In this document: one piece after another, positions 1 to 8,965 of the stretch
Layout of the letters: each line of letters begins with the position of its first letter
How positions within the stretch are numbered: position 1 is the first letter of the stretch
IMG/VR virus record: IMGVR_UViG_3300044630_006106
Span: 1-21,700 of that record
Origin: a virus
DNA: 21,700 nt
Strand: one strand, 5' to 3'
Program-made: the position numbers and the translations under genes
Notes under the pieces: generated by a model
What the model was told of the DNA's origin: nothing
The model's database searches: none
What the model saw: only the letters and a program-made list of their open reading frames with translations

Positions 1-3000
1 GCTGTATTGATTATCAGCATGGTTGATAATCGGACATTCAATATTTCATATCCTTGGCAAACATTGACTAATTATGTAGGGAAAACTATTTCATCGGTTG
101 ATATTATTGGTATTTATAATTATGTTAGTTCATCGACTTTAGCTGAAAATCTATCTGTTTGGAATGAAAAAGATTTCTACAATAGATTGTATAAAAATAG
201 AAAGTTAAATATCGTCAATTCCTTGAAGAATGACTTGTATGCTAAAACTAATAAGTATATTGATGCTACTGTTGTGACAATAAAAAATGAAAATATCTAT
301 GATATTGACCATTATGAATTCTTTACCTCAACCTTACCAGTAAATCATGATTTGTGGATTGAGGTTTTGATGAAGACAGACCTGCCTGAAGTTTATAGTG
401 GTTCTATGACATTTTATGATACTACCACACCTTTAGTTATTACAGATCCAATTACTTTGACAACTTACAACTATGTAAATGTATTAGATTTAAACGTACT
501 TCCGATACCAACAATTTTTAAGCCAGGAGTTCAATTTAAAGTTGTTTCGGTTCCACCATCACTTAATGCTACTCAGTTTTTCAATGTTTCTATTATACCG
601 ACTTTCGTTGGTAATGTCAATTTAGTTACATATGAAGCCGGCGCACAGGTTATTTGGAATAATAAGATAAAACAATGTATTCAAACTCACGTTTGGACAG
701 CAACTTCATCGATTACACCAGATGATACAACATATTGGGGTAATCCGACTTATCTTCCATTAGAACAGTCTCCAGTCTTTGAATCAATTACGGCTGATTT
801 ATATTTGACAACTGATAAGCTATATTTCAATCAGGGATTTACAATGTCATCTAATGTTACTTTAGCATCTGCTGCTGAGAAATTTGCCTCAGATTTATCT
901 GTTTTAAACATAGATTTATATTATCAGAGTGGTACAATTAATGCTGACTTGGTATATCCTTCAAAATATGCAGTTGTCAATTATTATGGAGTAACTTCAT
1001 CATTCTCACCTACATCTTCACTTCAAATAGGAAGTCAAAAGTGGGTAGTTGAAAGAGCCATTGAAGTCGAAGAAACTCTAAAAAGAGAATTTAACTATGA
1101 TTTAAGTCAAAACTTCTCATACAATATAGTTTTCACTGATTTAGACGAGTATGGTTTCATAATAGTAATTAATAAAGAAGTTTATCAAACCGAAATAAGA
1201 TGGGTTTATACATCTGGAACAATTGATATGGAAAGGACTATTGATAAAACTCTGAGAAGTTGGATGACTTATCATAGTGTTAATTTACTATCATTAGGAA
1301 TAGTACCTACTTTACAAACGATTGATATAGTTTCACCTTACTATAACTCAATTAATTTAGCGACTGAATATCCAAACGTTCCTTTACAATTTGAGGTCAA
1401 AGTTGGAACTACTGCTGATTTTCATATTGAAAAATCACATTTATTTTTCTATGAGCCATCTATTCAAGGCATGACATCAAGTTTGGGAAATTATATTGAT
1501 ATAAGGATTAATAATAGATCTTATGGTATATCTCACACTTTACCACAAGCTCCAACTTTTACATCTACTCTTTCTACCACACTTCAGAATTGGATAGATG
1601 AGTATTCTGATATATTAGATAATTATGGTATTTATGTTGATAATTTGGCATCGAGTATCAAATTTCATGTAAAAAAACAAAATCAAAGATGTGATGTTGA
1701 GGTTAGAGCAGGTGTCTCAGTTCTACCTGGTGATTTCAACTGGAATGTAGTTGATAAAATGTTGGGAAATCATGGAACTCTTTTAACATCGAATGAGATT
1801 TTATTAGCAACATACTCTAGTGCCAATCAATTAGAAAGTGCTGGGTTTTCTACTGGTATGGTAACTGGAATCAATGGCACAGTCTATCCACTACAAGATG
1901 TAGAATTTAATGTTCTTTATTTAGATCCAGGTGTTATAAATTTGAGTTATGAGGGTCCTTTCTGGGGATTGACAGGTGGAGTTTGTTCACTTTCACCATT
2001 CACTGTGGTGGCTTTTTCCCTTGGATTTTCTCAATCGGGTTGTCCTCCTGGACCAACTGGTAATGGTGGTATGTTTAATTTGCAACAATTCAGTTATGCG
2101 TTTAATTTAGTTAATGTGTCATCTGCTTCATATAGTGTGAATACATTTGTCGGTATTTCCAACATGGTTGATTTGATATATGTTCAGCCATCTGGTTCAA
2201 TTTTTGTATTTGGTAATAATGTTAGCGTTTATGACTCTGGTACTGGAACTCAAATTACTACTATTAATTTACCTTCTAATACAAATAGCATTCAGATTAT
2301 TTACAATTCGGTTGATAATTTTATATGGGCTCTTTCTCAAAATATACTTTGGCAAATTGATCCTTTTGCTAATACTATTATTAGTCAGATTGCTATCACA
2401 CAAAATGCTTATGCTTTGGATTTTGATAGAAATACAGGATATGTTTATGTTACAACTGATCAGTCGGTTGAGATTTTCAATCTAGGAGTTTTGGTTACAT
2501 CTATTTCGACTATTCCATATAGTGGAAGTTGGAATTTAGTTTTCAATGATTTTGAAGGTGATATGTATGTTACTTGTCGAGATTTTTTAACTGTTTTGAG
2601 AATTGATGGTGGAACACTTGCGTTTATAGTTTATACTATTTCTGGACTCACAGATGATCCTATCATATACGATCCAGTAACAGAAGGTGTTTATATTTGG
2701 AGCTCTTCTAATCTTTTTAAAATAGATGCTGGTGTCCCTACATCACTTACACCAAACTCTGGTACTTTGAATTATTTAGCGTTTAATCCAGTTTTATCAG
2801 GTATTCATTTATCAACAGATACTCCTCAGTTTATTCTTTGGGACACTGTTACAGATAATTTTGTTTATACTCAATCTCCTGCTAATATTTATGGATTTCA
2901 AGCTTATAATAATTATGATGGTGATATTTACATTTCTAATCAAGATCCTACCTTTAATGGAATTTGGACCATGGATGCTACTACTGGCGCAATATCTAAT

Positions 3001-5388
3001 TCTGTTATACTTTCAGCTCCTACTACTCAAATTATCTCAAATCCAGATAGAAATTCAGTTTGGACTATTCAACCAAGTACAAATACTATTGTTGAGGTAG
3101 TTCCGACTTTATTATTTTCATTTGTGCCAATTTCTACAACATCATCTTCAGTTACTCAGAATTTTTATGGTAGTTTAGATCCTAATTTTAACAATAGAGA
3201 TTATTTATGGTTACATACAAGAGATTTTATTAGAAGGCCAAGAGAAAATTTCAATGGTGATGTAAGAGTTTCACTTTATTGGAAATGGTTTTCTGATAAT
3301 GTGCCTGAATTTTTTCTATATGATTTTACTGGTGATTTATTACCAACAACTGGCGTTCTGGCTTATACTGGACCTAAACCATTAACGACTATTCACTTGA
3401 ACAGAGCGGCTAATAGAAGTTTAGATAGAGTAAGTTTACCGGAGTATCAACAAACTATTTTCCCAATTATTGAGAATGAGTTAAGTTACTTAGATGATAA
3501 TGATGACTTATCAATTGTTCCCGAGCCAATTGAATGTTTTATTGGTTTCAATGCACAGATTGAAGGTGGTTTAAGAAGTATATTACAACTCTATAAGAAA
3601 GAGTCAGTTGATTTTACTATTAATACTTCTACTTCTCAATCTGATATAATTACTTTACAAACTATAACTACAACAAATGATAGATATGGTGTCATTTCAT
3701 TAGATGTTAATTCGGTAAGTAATTTTTTAAATTATTCAAATGGTGATATTAGAGGTTTGAAGGTGGGTCAACAATTAGCTTTATTCATTAAGGATGAAAC
3801 AAATACAAAAAAGCAATATATTTCTAAGAATAATGGTTACCTTGTTAAAATACGAGCCATAAACTTTAAATCAATTGTTGTTGATTTCTTCAAACAAATT
3901 GACGAATTTGCTCAAGAATCTACTATTGTTTCGGATTATCCTAAGAGTGGTCAAACAACTTATCTTTCTGTTAGATTTAAAGTTTGGGATAAGGAGATTG
4001 GAAGATTTAATGTTTATGGTCAAACTGAAATCGAAGATATTCGATTCAAAACAGAATTAGGTAATGTTGGTAAACTAGTTTCATCTGATGATGTTTATAT
4101 TTTCAAAGAATATGACATTAAAGAAGAGGGTATTGATTGGGTTTATCTAAATCGTAAAAGAAAAGAGATGTTGATGATGAAGAATCTCATATATCCGTAT
4201 ATCGGTAGTTATAAGTCTATTATTAATGCAATTAATTATTTTGGATATAATGATTTAGAGTTAAATGAATATTATAGAAATATCAATATCGATTCACCAA
4301 ACTATTTTAAATTATTCAAAGTTGAAATACCGGATATTTTTGATAATACTGTTGAGGGTTGGAAGGAAAATGATTTTATCAAACATACTTTTCCTAATCC
4401 AAATTATGCAGATACTAATCTATTCAATTTGACTTATAGAATTACAGATAGAGAGGGCAATAATGTTTTGAATTATACATTAGAAGAAGTTCAGAAAAAG
4501 CTTCAAGGTTTGAAATATTGGTTACAAAAGAATATTATTCCAATCACTCATAAGATTTTAGATATTACTGGAAGAGCCGATTTTCAGGGTGTGTCAACTA
4601 TTACTCATATAGTAAGAGATGTTAATATTATTAAACACTATGAAAACTTTACTCCAGTTTCATTCAAAATGAATGAATTGTATTTAATGCCAGTGAATAA
4701 TGGTTCAACAGTTTATAATTGTGTATTAGATTTTTATTTTCCGACAGATGTTCCTTCGAGATATCCTGGAATAACACAATCTACACTTCCTGATTATTAT
4801 ACAATTGATATAAGAAGTTATCAGATTTATCGTGAATGGTATGCTTTCAAAAATTATATGATTGGTGATAGAGTAGTCTATTATGATAAGTTATATGAAT
4901 CATTTATCGATAACAATAAAACAAATAATCCAAGAAAGTATGAGAATATTGGTGATTGGACTAAGGGAAATGTTTATAATGTTTCCGATATAGTTAAGTA
5001 TCAAAGAGAGTTCTATATTTTTACAAGTTATGGTTTTGGGACAGCTTCTACGGCTTCAGTTGTAACACCTTTTATTGATAGTGGAACCGCTGGAAGTAAT
5101 TGGTTAAATATTACTGAGTGGAAAGAGGTAGATTTAGCACCAATTCAACATATTACTGAAAGAAGAAGAATTGATAACCTTTATCCATTTAATTTCACTA
5201 TTGACTCTAATATTGATCCTTATTTAGTAATCGAGGTTTCTTCTGAAAATGGATATGGTTCTCATTATCGAGATAGAAAGAATTATGAGATTAAGGGTAT
5301 TCTGGATTTGAGAGAATTAGAATCTTATACAAATCTAACTTCTAAGCAATATATAAATGCTGTAATACCAATAGTTTATACAAACTAA
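1..5388 (+). CDS. Giant baseplate wedge-like structural protein with beta-propeller (5' partial)
   Basis: The frame is open from the first base, so the gene probably begins upstream; in-frame TTG at 7 and ATG at 19 are the only early starts here and neither has a clear leader. About 1,790 residues are visible. Nt 4140-4600 encode a conserved block (YLNRKRKE, then YPYIGSYKSIINAINYFGY, ending ITHKILDITGRADF) that resembles the P2 tail protein I type of baseplate wedge domain. Nt 2160-3110 encode about seven WD/YVTN-like beta-propeller blades with repeated short strands and D-x-x-T-G turns. Nt 630-740 and 4830-5130 encode short modules of the G-x-x-V-x-Y/W type seen in carbohydrate-binding domains. 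Nt 2020-2070 hold a Cys-Pro-Pro-Gly turn. Seen: domain pattern, size and neighbouring gp25. Inferred: a baseplate protein exposing sugar-binding surfaces. It might instead be a tail-fibre or T4 gp7-like wedge protein. It ends tail-to-tail with the gp25-like gene, their stop codons overlapping. Confidence 0.7.
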   Translation, partial: AVLIISMVDNRTFNISYPWQTLTNYVGKTISSVDIIGIYNYVSSSTLAENLSVWNEKDFYNRLYKNRKLNIVNSLKNDLYAKTNKYIDATVVTIKNENIYDIDHYEFFTSTLPVNHDLWIEVLMKTDLPEVYSGSMTFYDTTTPLVITDPITLTTYNYVNVLDLNVLPIPTIFKPGVQFKVVSVPPSLNATQFFNVSIIPTFVGNVNLVTYEAGAQVIWNNKIKQCIQTHVWTATSSITPDDTTYWGNPTYLPLEQSPVFESITADLYLTTDKLYFNQGFTMSSNVTLASAAEKFASDLSVLNIDLYYQSGTINADLVYPSKYAVVNYYGVTSSFSPTSSLQIGSQKWVVERAIEVEETLKREFNYDLSQNFSYNIVFTDLDEYGFIIVINKEVYQTEIRWVYTSGTIDMERTIDKTLRSWMTYHSVNLLSLGIVPTLQTIDIVSPYYNSINLATEYPNVPLQFEVKVGTTADFHIEKSHLFFYEPSIQGMTSSLGNYIDIRINNRSYGISHTLPQAPTFTSTLSTTLQNWIDEYSDILDNYGIYVDNLASSIKFHVKKQNQRCDVEVRAGVSVLPGDFNWNVVDKMLGNHGTLLTSNEILLATYSSANQLESAGFSTGMVTGINGTVYPLQDVEFNVLYLDPGVINLSYEGPFWGLTGGVCSLSPFTVVAFSLGFSQSGCPPGPTGNGGMFNLQQFSYAFNLVNVSSASYSVNTFVGISNMVDLIYVQPSGSIFVFGNNVSVYDSGTGTQITTINLPSNTNSIQIIYNSVDNFIWALSQNILWQIDPFANTIISQIAITQNAYALDFDRNTGYVYVTTDQSVEIFNLGVLVTSISTIPYSGSWNLVFNDFEGDMYVTCRDFLTVLRIDGGTLAFIVYTISGLTDDPIIYDPVTEGVYIWSSSNLFKIDAGVPTSLTPNSGTLNYLAFNPVLSGIHLSTDTPQFILWDTVTDNFVYTQSPANIYGFQAYNNYDGDIYISNQDPTFNGIWTMDATTGAISNSVILSAPTTQIISNPDRNSVWTIQPSTNTIVEVVPTLLFSFVPISTTSSSVTQNFYGSLDPNFNNRDYLWLHTRDFIRRPRENFNGDVRVSLYWKWFSDNVPEFFLYDFTGDLLPTTGVLAYTGPKPLTTIHLNRAANRSLDRVSLPEYQQTIFPIIENELSYLDDNDDLSIVPEPIECFIGFNAQIEGGLRSILQLYKKESVDFTINTSTSQSDIITLQTITTTNDRYGVISLDVNSVSNFLNYSNGDIRGLKVGQQLALFIKDETNTKKQYISKNNGYLVKIRAINFKSIVVDFFKQIDEFAQESTIVSDYPKSGQTTYLSVRFKVWDKEIGRFNVYGQTEIEDIRFKTELGNVGKLVSSDDVYIFKEYDIKEEGIDWVYLNRKRKEMLMMKNLIYPYIGSYKSIINAINYFGYNDLELNEYYRNINIDSPNYFKLFKVEIPDIFDNTVEGWKENDFIKHTFPNPNYADTNLFNLTYRITDREGNNVLNYTLEEVQKKLQGLKYWLQKNIIPITHKILDITGRADFQGVSTITHIVRDVNIIKHYENFTPVSFKMNELYLMPVNNGSTVYNCVLDFYFPTDVPSRYPGITQSTLPDYYTIDIRSYQIYREWYAFKNYMIGDRVVYYDKLYESFIDNNKTNNPRKYENIGDWTKGNVYNVSDIVKYQREFYIFTSYGFGTASTASVVTPFIDSGTAGSNWLNITEWKEVDLAPIQHITERRRIDNLYPFNFTIDSNIDPYLVIEVSSENGYGSHYRDRKNYEIKGILDLRELESYTNLTSKQYINAVIPIVYTN

Positions 5389-5762
5389 GAAACGATAGCT
5401 TTAACTTCGTAATCCAGTAGTGTGAAATCAACTATCATGATGTCTTGGTAATTCTCTGGGTCTTGTTGAAATGTTACCTCTAGTGTGTAATTGGTTCCTT
5501 GTAGTTCACTTATATAAGTGTTTATTTGAACAATGATTGTAGATTTTACGGCTTCGGCTGATATTTTGGTTTCATATAGTAACTTTGTTAAATCACATCC
5601 AAAGTTTGGATCTCCAAATAACTCACCTTTATTTGTAAAAAGTATCATTTCGTATTTTTGGACAATCACTCTAATTATATCATCTGTGATGATTTTATTA
5701 ATTGTGAAGCGTGGATGACCTTCATATCCAATATAAAAATCTCTGAAATCAAATTCTGCCAT
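5385..5762 (-). CDS. 25: Baseplate wedge protein, T4 gp25-like
   Basis: This 125-residue protein has the gp25 family signature: a central N-K-G-E...DPNFGCDL motif (residues 45-58; T4 gp25 has DPEFGCDL), then a helix (LLYETKISAEAV) and a beta-rich C-terminus ending in a V-D-F-T-L strand. T4 gp25 is 132 residues, so the length fits. In contractile tails gp25 joins the inner baseplate to the first sheath ring; despite the older lysozyme label its role is structural. The ATG at 5760-5762 is preceded on the minus strand by a TATAATATATAA stretch with its core 4-9 bases away. The gene lies downstream of the clamp-loader gene on the same strand, separated by 32 bases that contain this promoter-like element. 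Its stop overlaps that of the large baseplate gene. Confidence 0.88.
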   Translation of the reverse strand: MAEFDFRDFYIGYEGHPRFTINKIITDDIIRVIVQKYEMILFTNKGELFGDPNFGCDLTKLLYETKISAEAVKSTIIVQINTYISELQGTNYTLEVTFQQDPENYQDIMIVDFTLLDYEVKAIVS

Positions 5763-5766
5763 AAGT

Positions 5767-5772
5767 TATATA
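5767..5772 (-). promoter_or_regulatory. Candidate late promoter element before gp25-like gene
   Basis: A TATATA core inside TATAATATATAA, read on the minus strand, lies 5 bases before the ATG at 5762. It belongs to the recurring set of intergenic TATATA elements. The short distance would give a very short leader unless the upstream TATAAT part is the functional element. Confidence 0.45.
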
Positions 5773-5794
5773 TTATAATCAGATCTCTTAATAC

Positions 5795-6757
5795 TTAATG
5801 TAAAATCTCTCTAAACTTTCCAATAACAGTCATACCAAGAATTATTGGATCGGATTGTGAATCTAATTTTGAACGATAATCAGAAATTACATAATTACAC
5901 TTGAAAAGTTTATCAACATTTTTACCCTCTTGTAAAGACCACTCAATAAATGTTCTTCCTAAGATTTGAAAAAGTAAATCTATTTTTTCAGCACCATAAA
6001 GTGTCATAAGAAAATGATAAATCTTTTCATAATCAGCTGATTTATCATAAATCAAGTTATAAGTATCAGTTTTTAGTTTATTATTTACATTAGAACCAGT
6101 TGATGAAACTTCGCCGGTATCTTTAATATTTTGTAACTCAACGAAAATTGAACGTATATCAGGATATTTCTTATTGATTAGAGAAATCAAAACTTCTTTT
6201 TCTATGGTTAGATTTTCTTTTGGACAAACAACATCTGTTATTCTTTTAAAGATTCCGTTTTTAACCATTTTTTCTTCCTCAGGGCTTTGTGTATCAAAGT
6301 TAATAGCGGTAAATCTTGATTTAATACCATCTGATATTTTATTGTAGTGGTTTGTGGTTAAGATAAAGCGAACATTGTGGTGATATTGTTCGATGAAAGC
6401 TTTCAGTCCGTCTTGATATTGTTGACTTACCCTTTCAAACTCGTCAAGGAAGACGTATTTAATTGGATCTTCTGAATCAAACATTGGAACAGTTTTACAA
6501 AATTTTTCAATTTCACTACGAAGTACATCAATGGATGTATAGAGTGATGAATTTATTTCTAAAAAAGCTTTATCTTTTGAATATTTACCAATTAAAATTC
6601 TAGCTAAAGTTGTTTTGCCTATTCCGTAGTTTCCGTAGAAAATATAGTTTTTCGTAACACCCATTTCAAAGTGTTTTTTGATACGTTCAGGAAGTATAGT
6701 ATCTTCTAATTTTTTTGGACGCCATTTTTCCCAGAGTAATAAATTTTGAATTGACAT
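5795..6757 (-). CDS. 44: Sliding-clamp loader large subunit, T4 gp44-like AAA+ ATPase
   Basis: This 320-residue AAA+ protein matches T4 gp44 (319 residues) in length and motif order: an N-terminal W-R-P-K box, Walker A GNYGIGKTT (42-50), Walker B YVFLDEFE (101-108), sensor 1 ILTTN (132-136) and an SRF arginine-finger motif (147-149). A later K-K-Y-P-D-I-R-S segment parallels K-N-F-P-D-F-R-K in gp44. In T4, gp44 with gp62 uses ATP to load the gp45 clamp for DNA replication and late-promoter activation. No gp62 or gp45 relative is in this window. The gene is divergent from the gp15-like gene; only 27 bases separate the two, and they contain the TATATA element. Placement beside baseplate genes differs from T4, where 44 sits in the replication cluster. 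Confidence 0.92.
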   Translation of the reverse strand: MSIQNLLLWEKWRPKKLEDTILPERIKKHFEMGVTKNYIFYGNYGIGKTTLARILIGKYSKDKAFLEINSSLYTSIDVLRSEIEKFCKTVPMFDSEDPIKYVFLDEFERVSQQYQDGLKAFIEQYHHNVRFILTTNHYNKISDGIKSRFTAINFDTQSPEEEKMVKNGIFKRITDVVCPKENLTIEKEVLISLINKKYPDIRSIFVELQNIKDTGEVSSTGSNVNNKLKTDTYNLIYDKSADYEKIYHFLMTLYGAEKIDLLFQILGRTFIEWSLQEGKNVDKLFKCNYVISDYRSKLDSQSDPIILGMTVIGKFREILH

Positions 6758-6779
6758 GATGCAGAGATTAAAGTTCTAA

Positions 6780-6785
6780 TATATA
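6780..6785. promoter_or_regulatory. Candidate late promoter element between divergent gp44-like and gp15-like genes
   Basis: The core TATATA is self-complementary, so it can serve both directions. It is 23 bases before the gp44-like start on the minus strand, but overlaps the first ATG of the plus-strand gene and ends six bases before its second ATG at 6791. Confidence 0.45.
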
Positions 6786-7537
6786 TGATTATGATAGGTG
6801 AAAAGTTTAATTTCGATGAAGTATTTCTGAGAGACCTGACCATGTGTGTTTTGGACACTCTTGAGGGAAGAGTTAAGTGGATTAATCGGTTTACAAGTGG
6901 TGATGTTGAGGTTAACGTTCCATTTTATTACTCTTTAACTGGTGATGATAGATTTTTATTGGATGCTTTTACTGATGATATAGTTTCACAGAACAGATTT
7001 GTTGAATTGAATACTGACCAAATTCCAAGAGGTCATGTCACACTAACGAGTTGGGTTATTCGTTCAGATGAATTTAGAAATCCAAATATTTGGTTAAGGA
7101 ATGTGGTTGAGGATAATGTTGAGGCAAAGAGAGTTCTGAATAAGTTAAGAGCTATACCTATCACTGCTACTTATGATTTACAGATTTTACTAAAGAGTGA
7201 AGTGGATGTGTTTAAATGTTCACAAGCGATTATGAATACTTTATGGCTTTATAAGTATATGTATTTTGAGCATAATTATATGAACATTGATGCTATAATG
7301 ATGCAGCCAGATAATAATGGCATTGAAATTGTGAGGGAGAAAAATCTAAAAAGTGATAATACAATTAAATTGACTGCTTCTTTGGAAGTCCAGACATTTT
7401 ATCCGGCATTCATTACTAATGTTGAGGTTAAACCTTTTAGAACTCGTTGGTTCAACAATATTATTGCTTTAAGGACTGGAAATCCACGTCCTTCAAATCC
7501 GAATGCTAATTTAGACGATTTATCACAAAATAAATAG
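6785..7537 (+). CDS. Probable tail sheath stabiliser / completion protein, T4 gp15-like
   Basis: This 250-residue protein fits the T4 gp15 pattern at low identity: an early N-V-P-x-x-Y-S strand, a middle segment with N...L.+..A-I-P-I-T-A-T-Y-D-L-Q-I (gp15 has P-I-K-M-I-Y-E-L-S-I), then V-F-K-C-S-Q-A-I (gp15: D-M-F-Q-I-V-E-Q-I-L) and a strand pair ending E-V-Q-T-F-Y-P-A-F. T4 gp15 is 272 residues and caps the finished tail tube and sheath so that it can join the head. Start: ATG at 6785 and ATG at 6791 are both possible; 6791 (MIGEKF) starts closer to gp15 and lies six bases after the TATATA core. The match is by eye only, so a different tail or neck completion protein remains possible. Confidence 0.5.
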   Translation: MIMIGEKFNFDEVFLRDLTMCVLDTLEGRVKWINRFTSGDVEVNVPFYYSLTGDDRFLLDAFTDDIVSQNRFVELNTDQIPRGHVTLTSWVIRSDEFRNPNIWLRNVVEDNVEAKRVLNKLRAIPITATYDLQILLKSEVDVFKCSQAIMNTLWLYKYMYFEHNYMNIDAIMMQPDNNGIEIVREKNLKSDNTIKLTASLEVQTFYPAFITNVEVKPFRTRWFNNIIALRTGNPRPSNPNANLDDLSQNK

Positions 7538-7571
7538 TAAAAAATAGTAAAAAGTCGTTTTTTGAATGTAA

Positions 7572-7577
7572 TATATA
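7572..7577 (+). promoter_or_regulatory. Candidate late promoter of the 426-aa gene
   Basis: TAATATATAA (core 7572-7577) lies 28 bases before ATG 7605 and is preceded by a T6 run five bases upstream of the ten-base motif and by an AAAAATAG stretch. The same arrangement occurs before the gene at 21130. Confidence 0.6.
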
Positions 7578-7604
7578 AGAATATAAAAAATAAACTTTTA
7601 AAAT

Positions 7605-8885
7605 ATGAAGAATCTAAAACTTGAGCTTTTCAACTTTAAAAAGTCTTTGACTTTCGAACAGTCAGACGTAGCTTATGTTGTTGAGGGTCACCTTAATAAT
7701 TATACTGAATTTGCTGAAAAGCAAATGGTTTACTCTTTAAATGAGAGATTAAAGCCTTATACATATGACAAACAAGTAAAGCTTTTCCTTGAAGGATTAA
7801 ATGATGATATGGCTCAGTTTGAGTTATTATATGAATTGAAAAATCTTTATAATGTTATCAATTCTAAAAATCAAGGTGAGTTGTATAGACAACCTTTAAA
7901 TGTTCTTTTACAAACTATAAATCTTGAAACAGATCAAGATAGAATGTCAAAAGTTCTTAACGAATTAGCAGTTTATGACTGGGTTCCAGAAATTAAATTA
8001 TTTGTTCACAATTTAACTAAATCTCCTGAAAAAAGACAAAATCTTTTAAATGGTGGAAAGGCTGAATCAGTTTATACTATTGTAGAGCAGGTTGAGGATG
8101 GTCATATTGCTTTTATTAAAGATTCTTGGTTCCTTTTAAGTGAAAATGTTATTGATAAAACTCTTTTAGAAAATCATGTAAAGGATGAGGCTAGATTTAG
8201 AACTTTAAGAACTTTACAGACTGCTCTTCAATTTTGTTCTATTAATGAGAATAGAATTGATTTCAGAATTTCTGAATATTTGACTGTTGGTTTAGGTGTT
8301 GCTAAGAAGGGTTTATTCATCAACGAAGATGAGTTAAATGAAGAATCAACTCTTGAAAGTATTTTCCAATCTCCGGTTATTCCTATTGTAAATAAAAATT
8401 TTTATCCTTTGATTCAAGAAGTTGCTAAAAACTTAGATTCTTTTGTTGAATTAGATGTAGTTAAGAGAGTTTCTAACTTAGTTAATCCTACTTTAGAAGT
8501 ATTTGCTTTCAACTATAAGAAAAGTCTTTTTGTTTATAGATGTGATGAGAGATATGGCTATTCATTCTTTAAATATGAATCTGCTCTTGAGCTAGTAAAT
8601 GAAGTTAGAAACGAATTAAATTTTGATTTAACTTATTTCTATGAGAATAAATTGAATAAAGAAGTTGTAACTAAGAAAAAACTTGAAGATAAAGAAAGAG
8701 AAATCACTCTTAAATTAGAAGATGTTAAATTTAATGTTAGTAAAGTTAAAGCTTCACTTCAAATGTTAGGTGAAACAAAAGTTCTAAAAGAAGCTTTAGT
8801 AAATCTTCAAAAAAGAGAAAATATTCTTAGTGTGGAATTGCAAGCTGTTAAAGAGCTTCAATATAAGGAAAGAATTAAACTTTAA
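7605..8885 (+). CDS. Unrecognised 426-aa protein, probable late virion or core protein
   Basis: I do not recognise a family. The protein is mixed alpha/beta in its first 330 residues, with no signal peptide or membrane segment. From about residue 340 it becomes a Lys/Glu-rich coiled coil (KEVVTKKKLEDKEREI and onward to the end). The context is telling: it is a single-gene unit with its own TAATATATAA promoter element at 7570-7579, an A-rich leader without Shine-Dalgarno, and a strong terminator directly after the stop. The leader is strikingly similar to that of the gene at 21130, which follows the major capsid gene. This arrangement suggests a protein made in quantity late in infection. The N-terminus (MKNLKLELFNF) is vaguely like core or internal protein leaders of T4 heads, but I cannot show that. 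Confidence 0.75.
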   Translation: MKNLKLELFNFKKSLTFEQSDVAYVVEGHLNNYTEFAEKQMVYSLNERLKPYTYDKQVKLFLEGLNDDMAQFELLYELKNLYNVINSKNQGELYRQPLNVLLQTINLETDQDRMSKVLNELAVYDWVPEIKLFVHNLTKSPEKRQNLLNGGKAESVYTIVEQVEDGHIAFIKDSWFLLSENVIDKTLLENHVKDEARFRTLRTLQTALQFCSINENRIDFRISEYLTVGLGVAKKGLFINEDELNEESTLESIFQSPVIPIVNKNFYPLIQEVAKNLDSFVELDVVKRVSNLVNPTLEVFAFNYKKSLFVYRCDERYGYSFFKYESALELVNEVRNELNFDLTYFYENKLNKEVVTKKKLEDKEREITLKLEDVKFNVSKVKASLQMLGETKVLKEALVNLQKRENILSVELQAVKELQYKERIKL

Positions 8886-8894
8886 AGAAAAATA

Positions 8895-8923
8895 AAAAAC
8901 CTCGAAATTTTCGAGGTTTTTTT
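8895..8923 (+). terminator. Rho-independent terminator after the 426-aa gene
   Basis: The stem CCTCGAA / TTCGAGG (8900-8906 and 8910-8916) with loop ATT is followed by seven T and preceded by an A run, so it could also work on the minus strand. It starts about ten bases after the stop codon. Confidence 0.9.
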
Positions 8924-8954
8924 GTGCCTTTTTAAAACTCGTCATGATAGTTGA

Positions 8955-8960
8955 TATATA
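8955..8960 (+). promoter_or_regulatory. Candidate promoter of the late sigma factor gene
   Basis: GATATATAAC lies about 50 bases before ATG 9011, downstream of the terminator of the previous gene. The long leader between element and start contains a palindrome. Confidence 0.5.
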
Positions 8961-8965
8961 ACATG

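Noticed and set aside
2180-3100. Two hydrophobic open frames inside the baseplate gene that could pass for membrane proteins
   Set aside because: They are out-of-frame readings of a continuous, domain-bearing frame in very AT-rich DNA.
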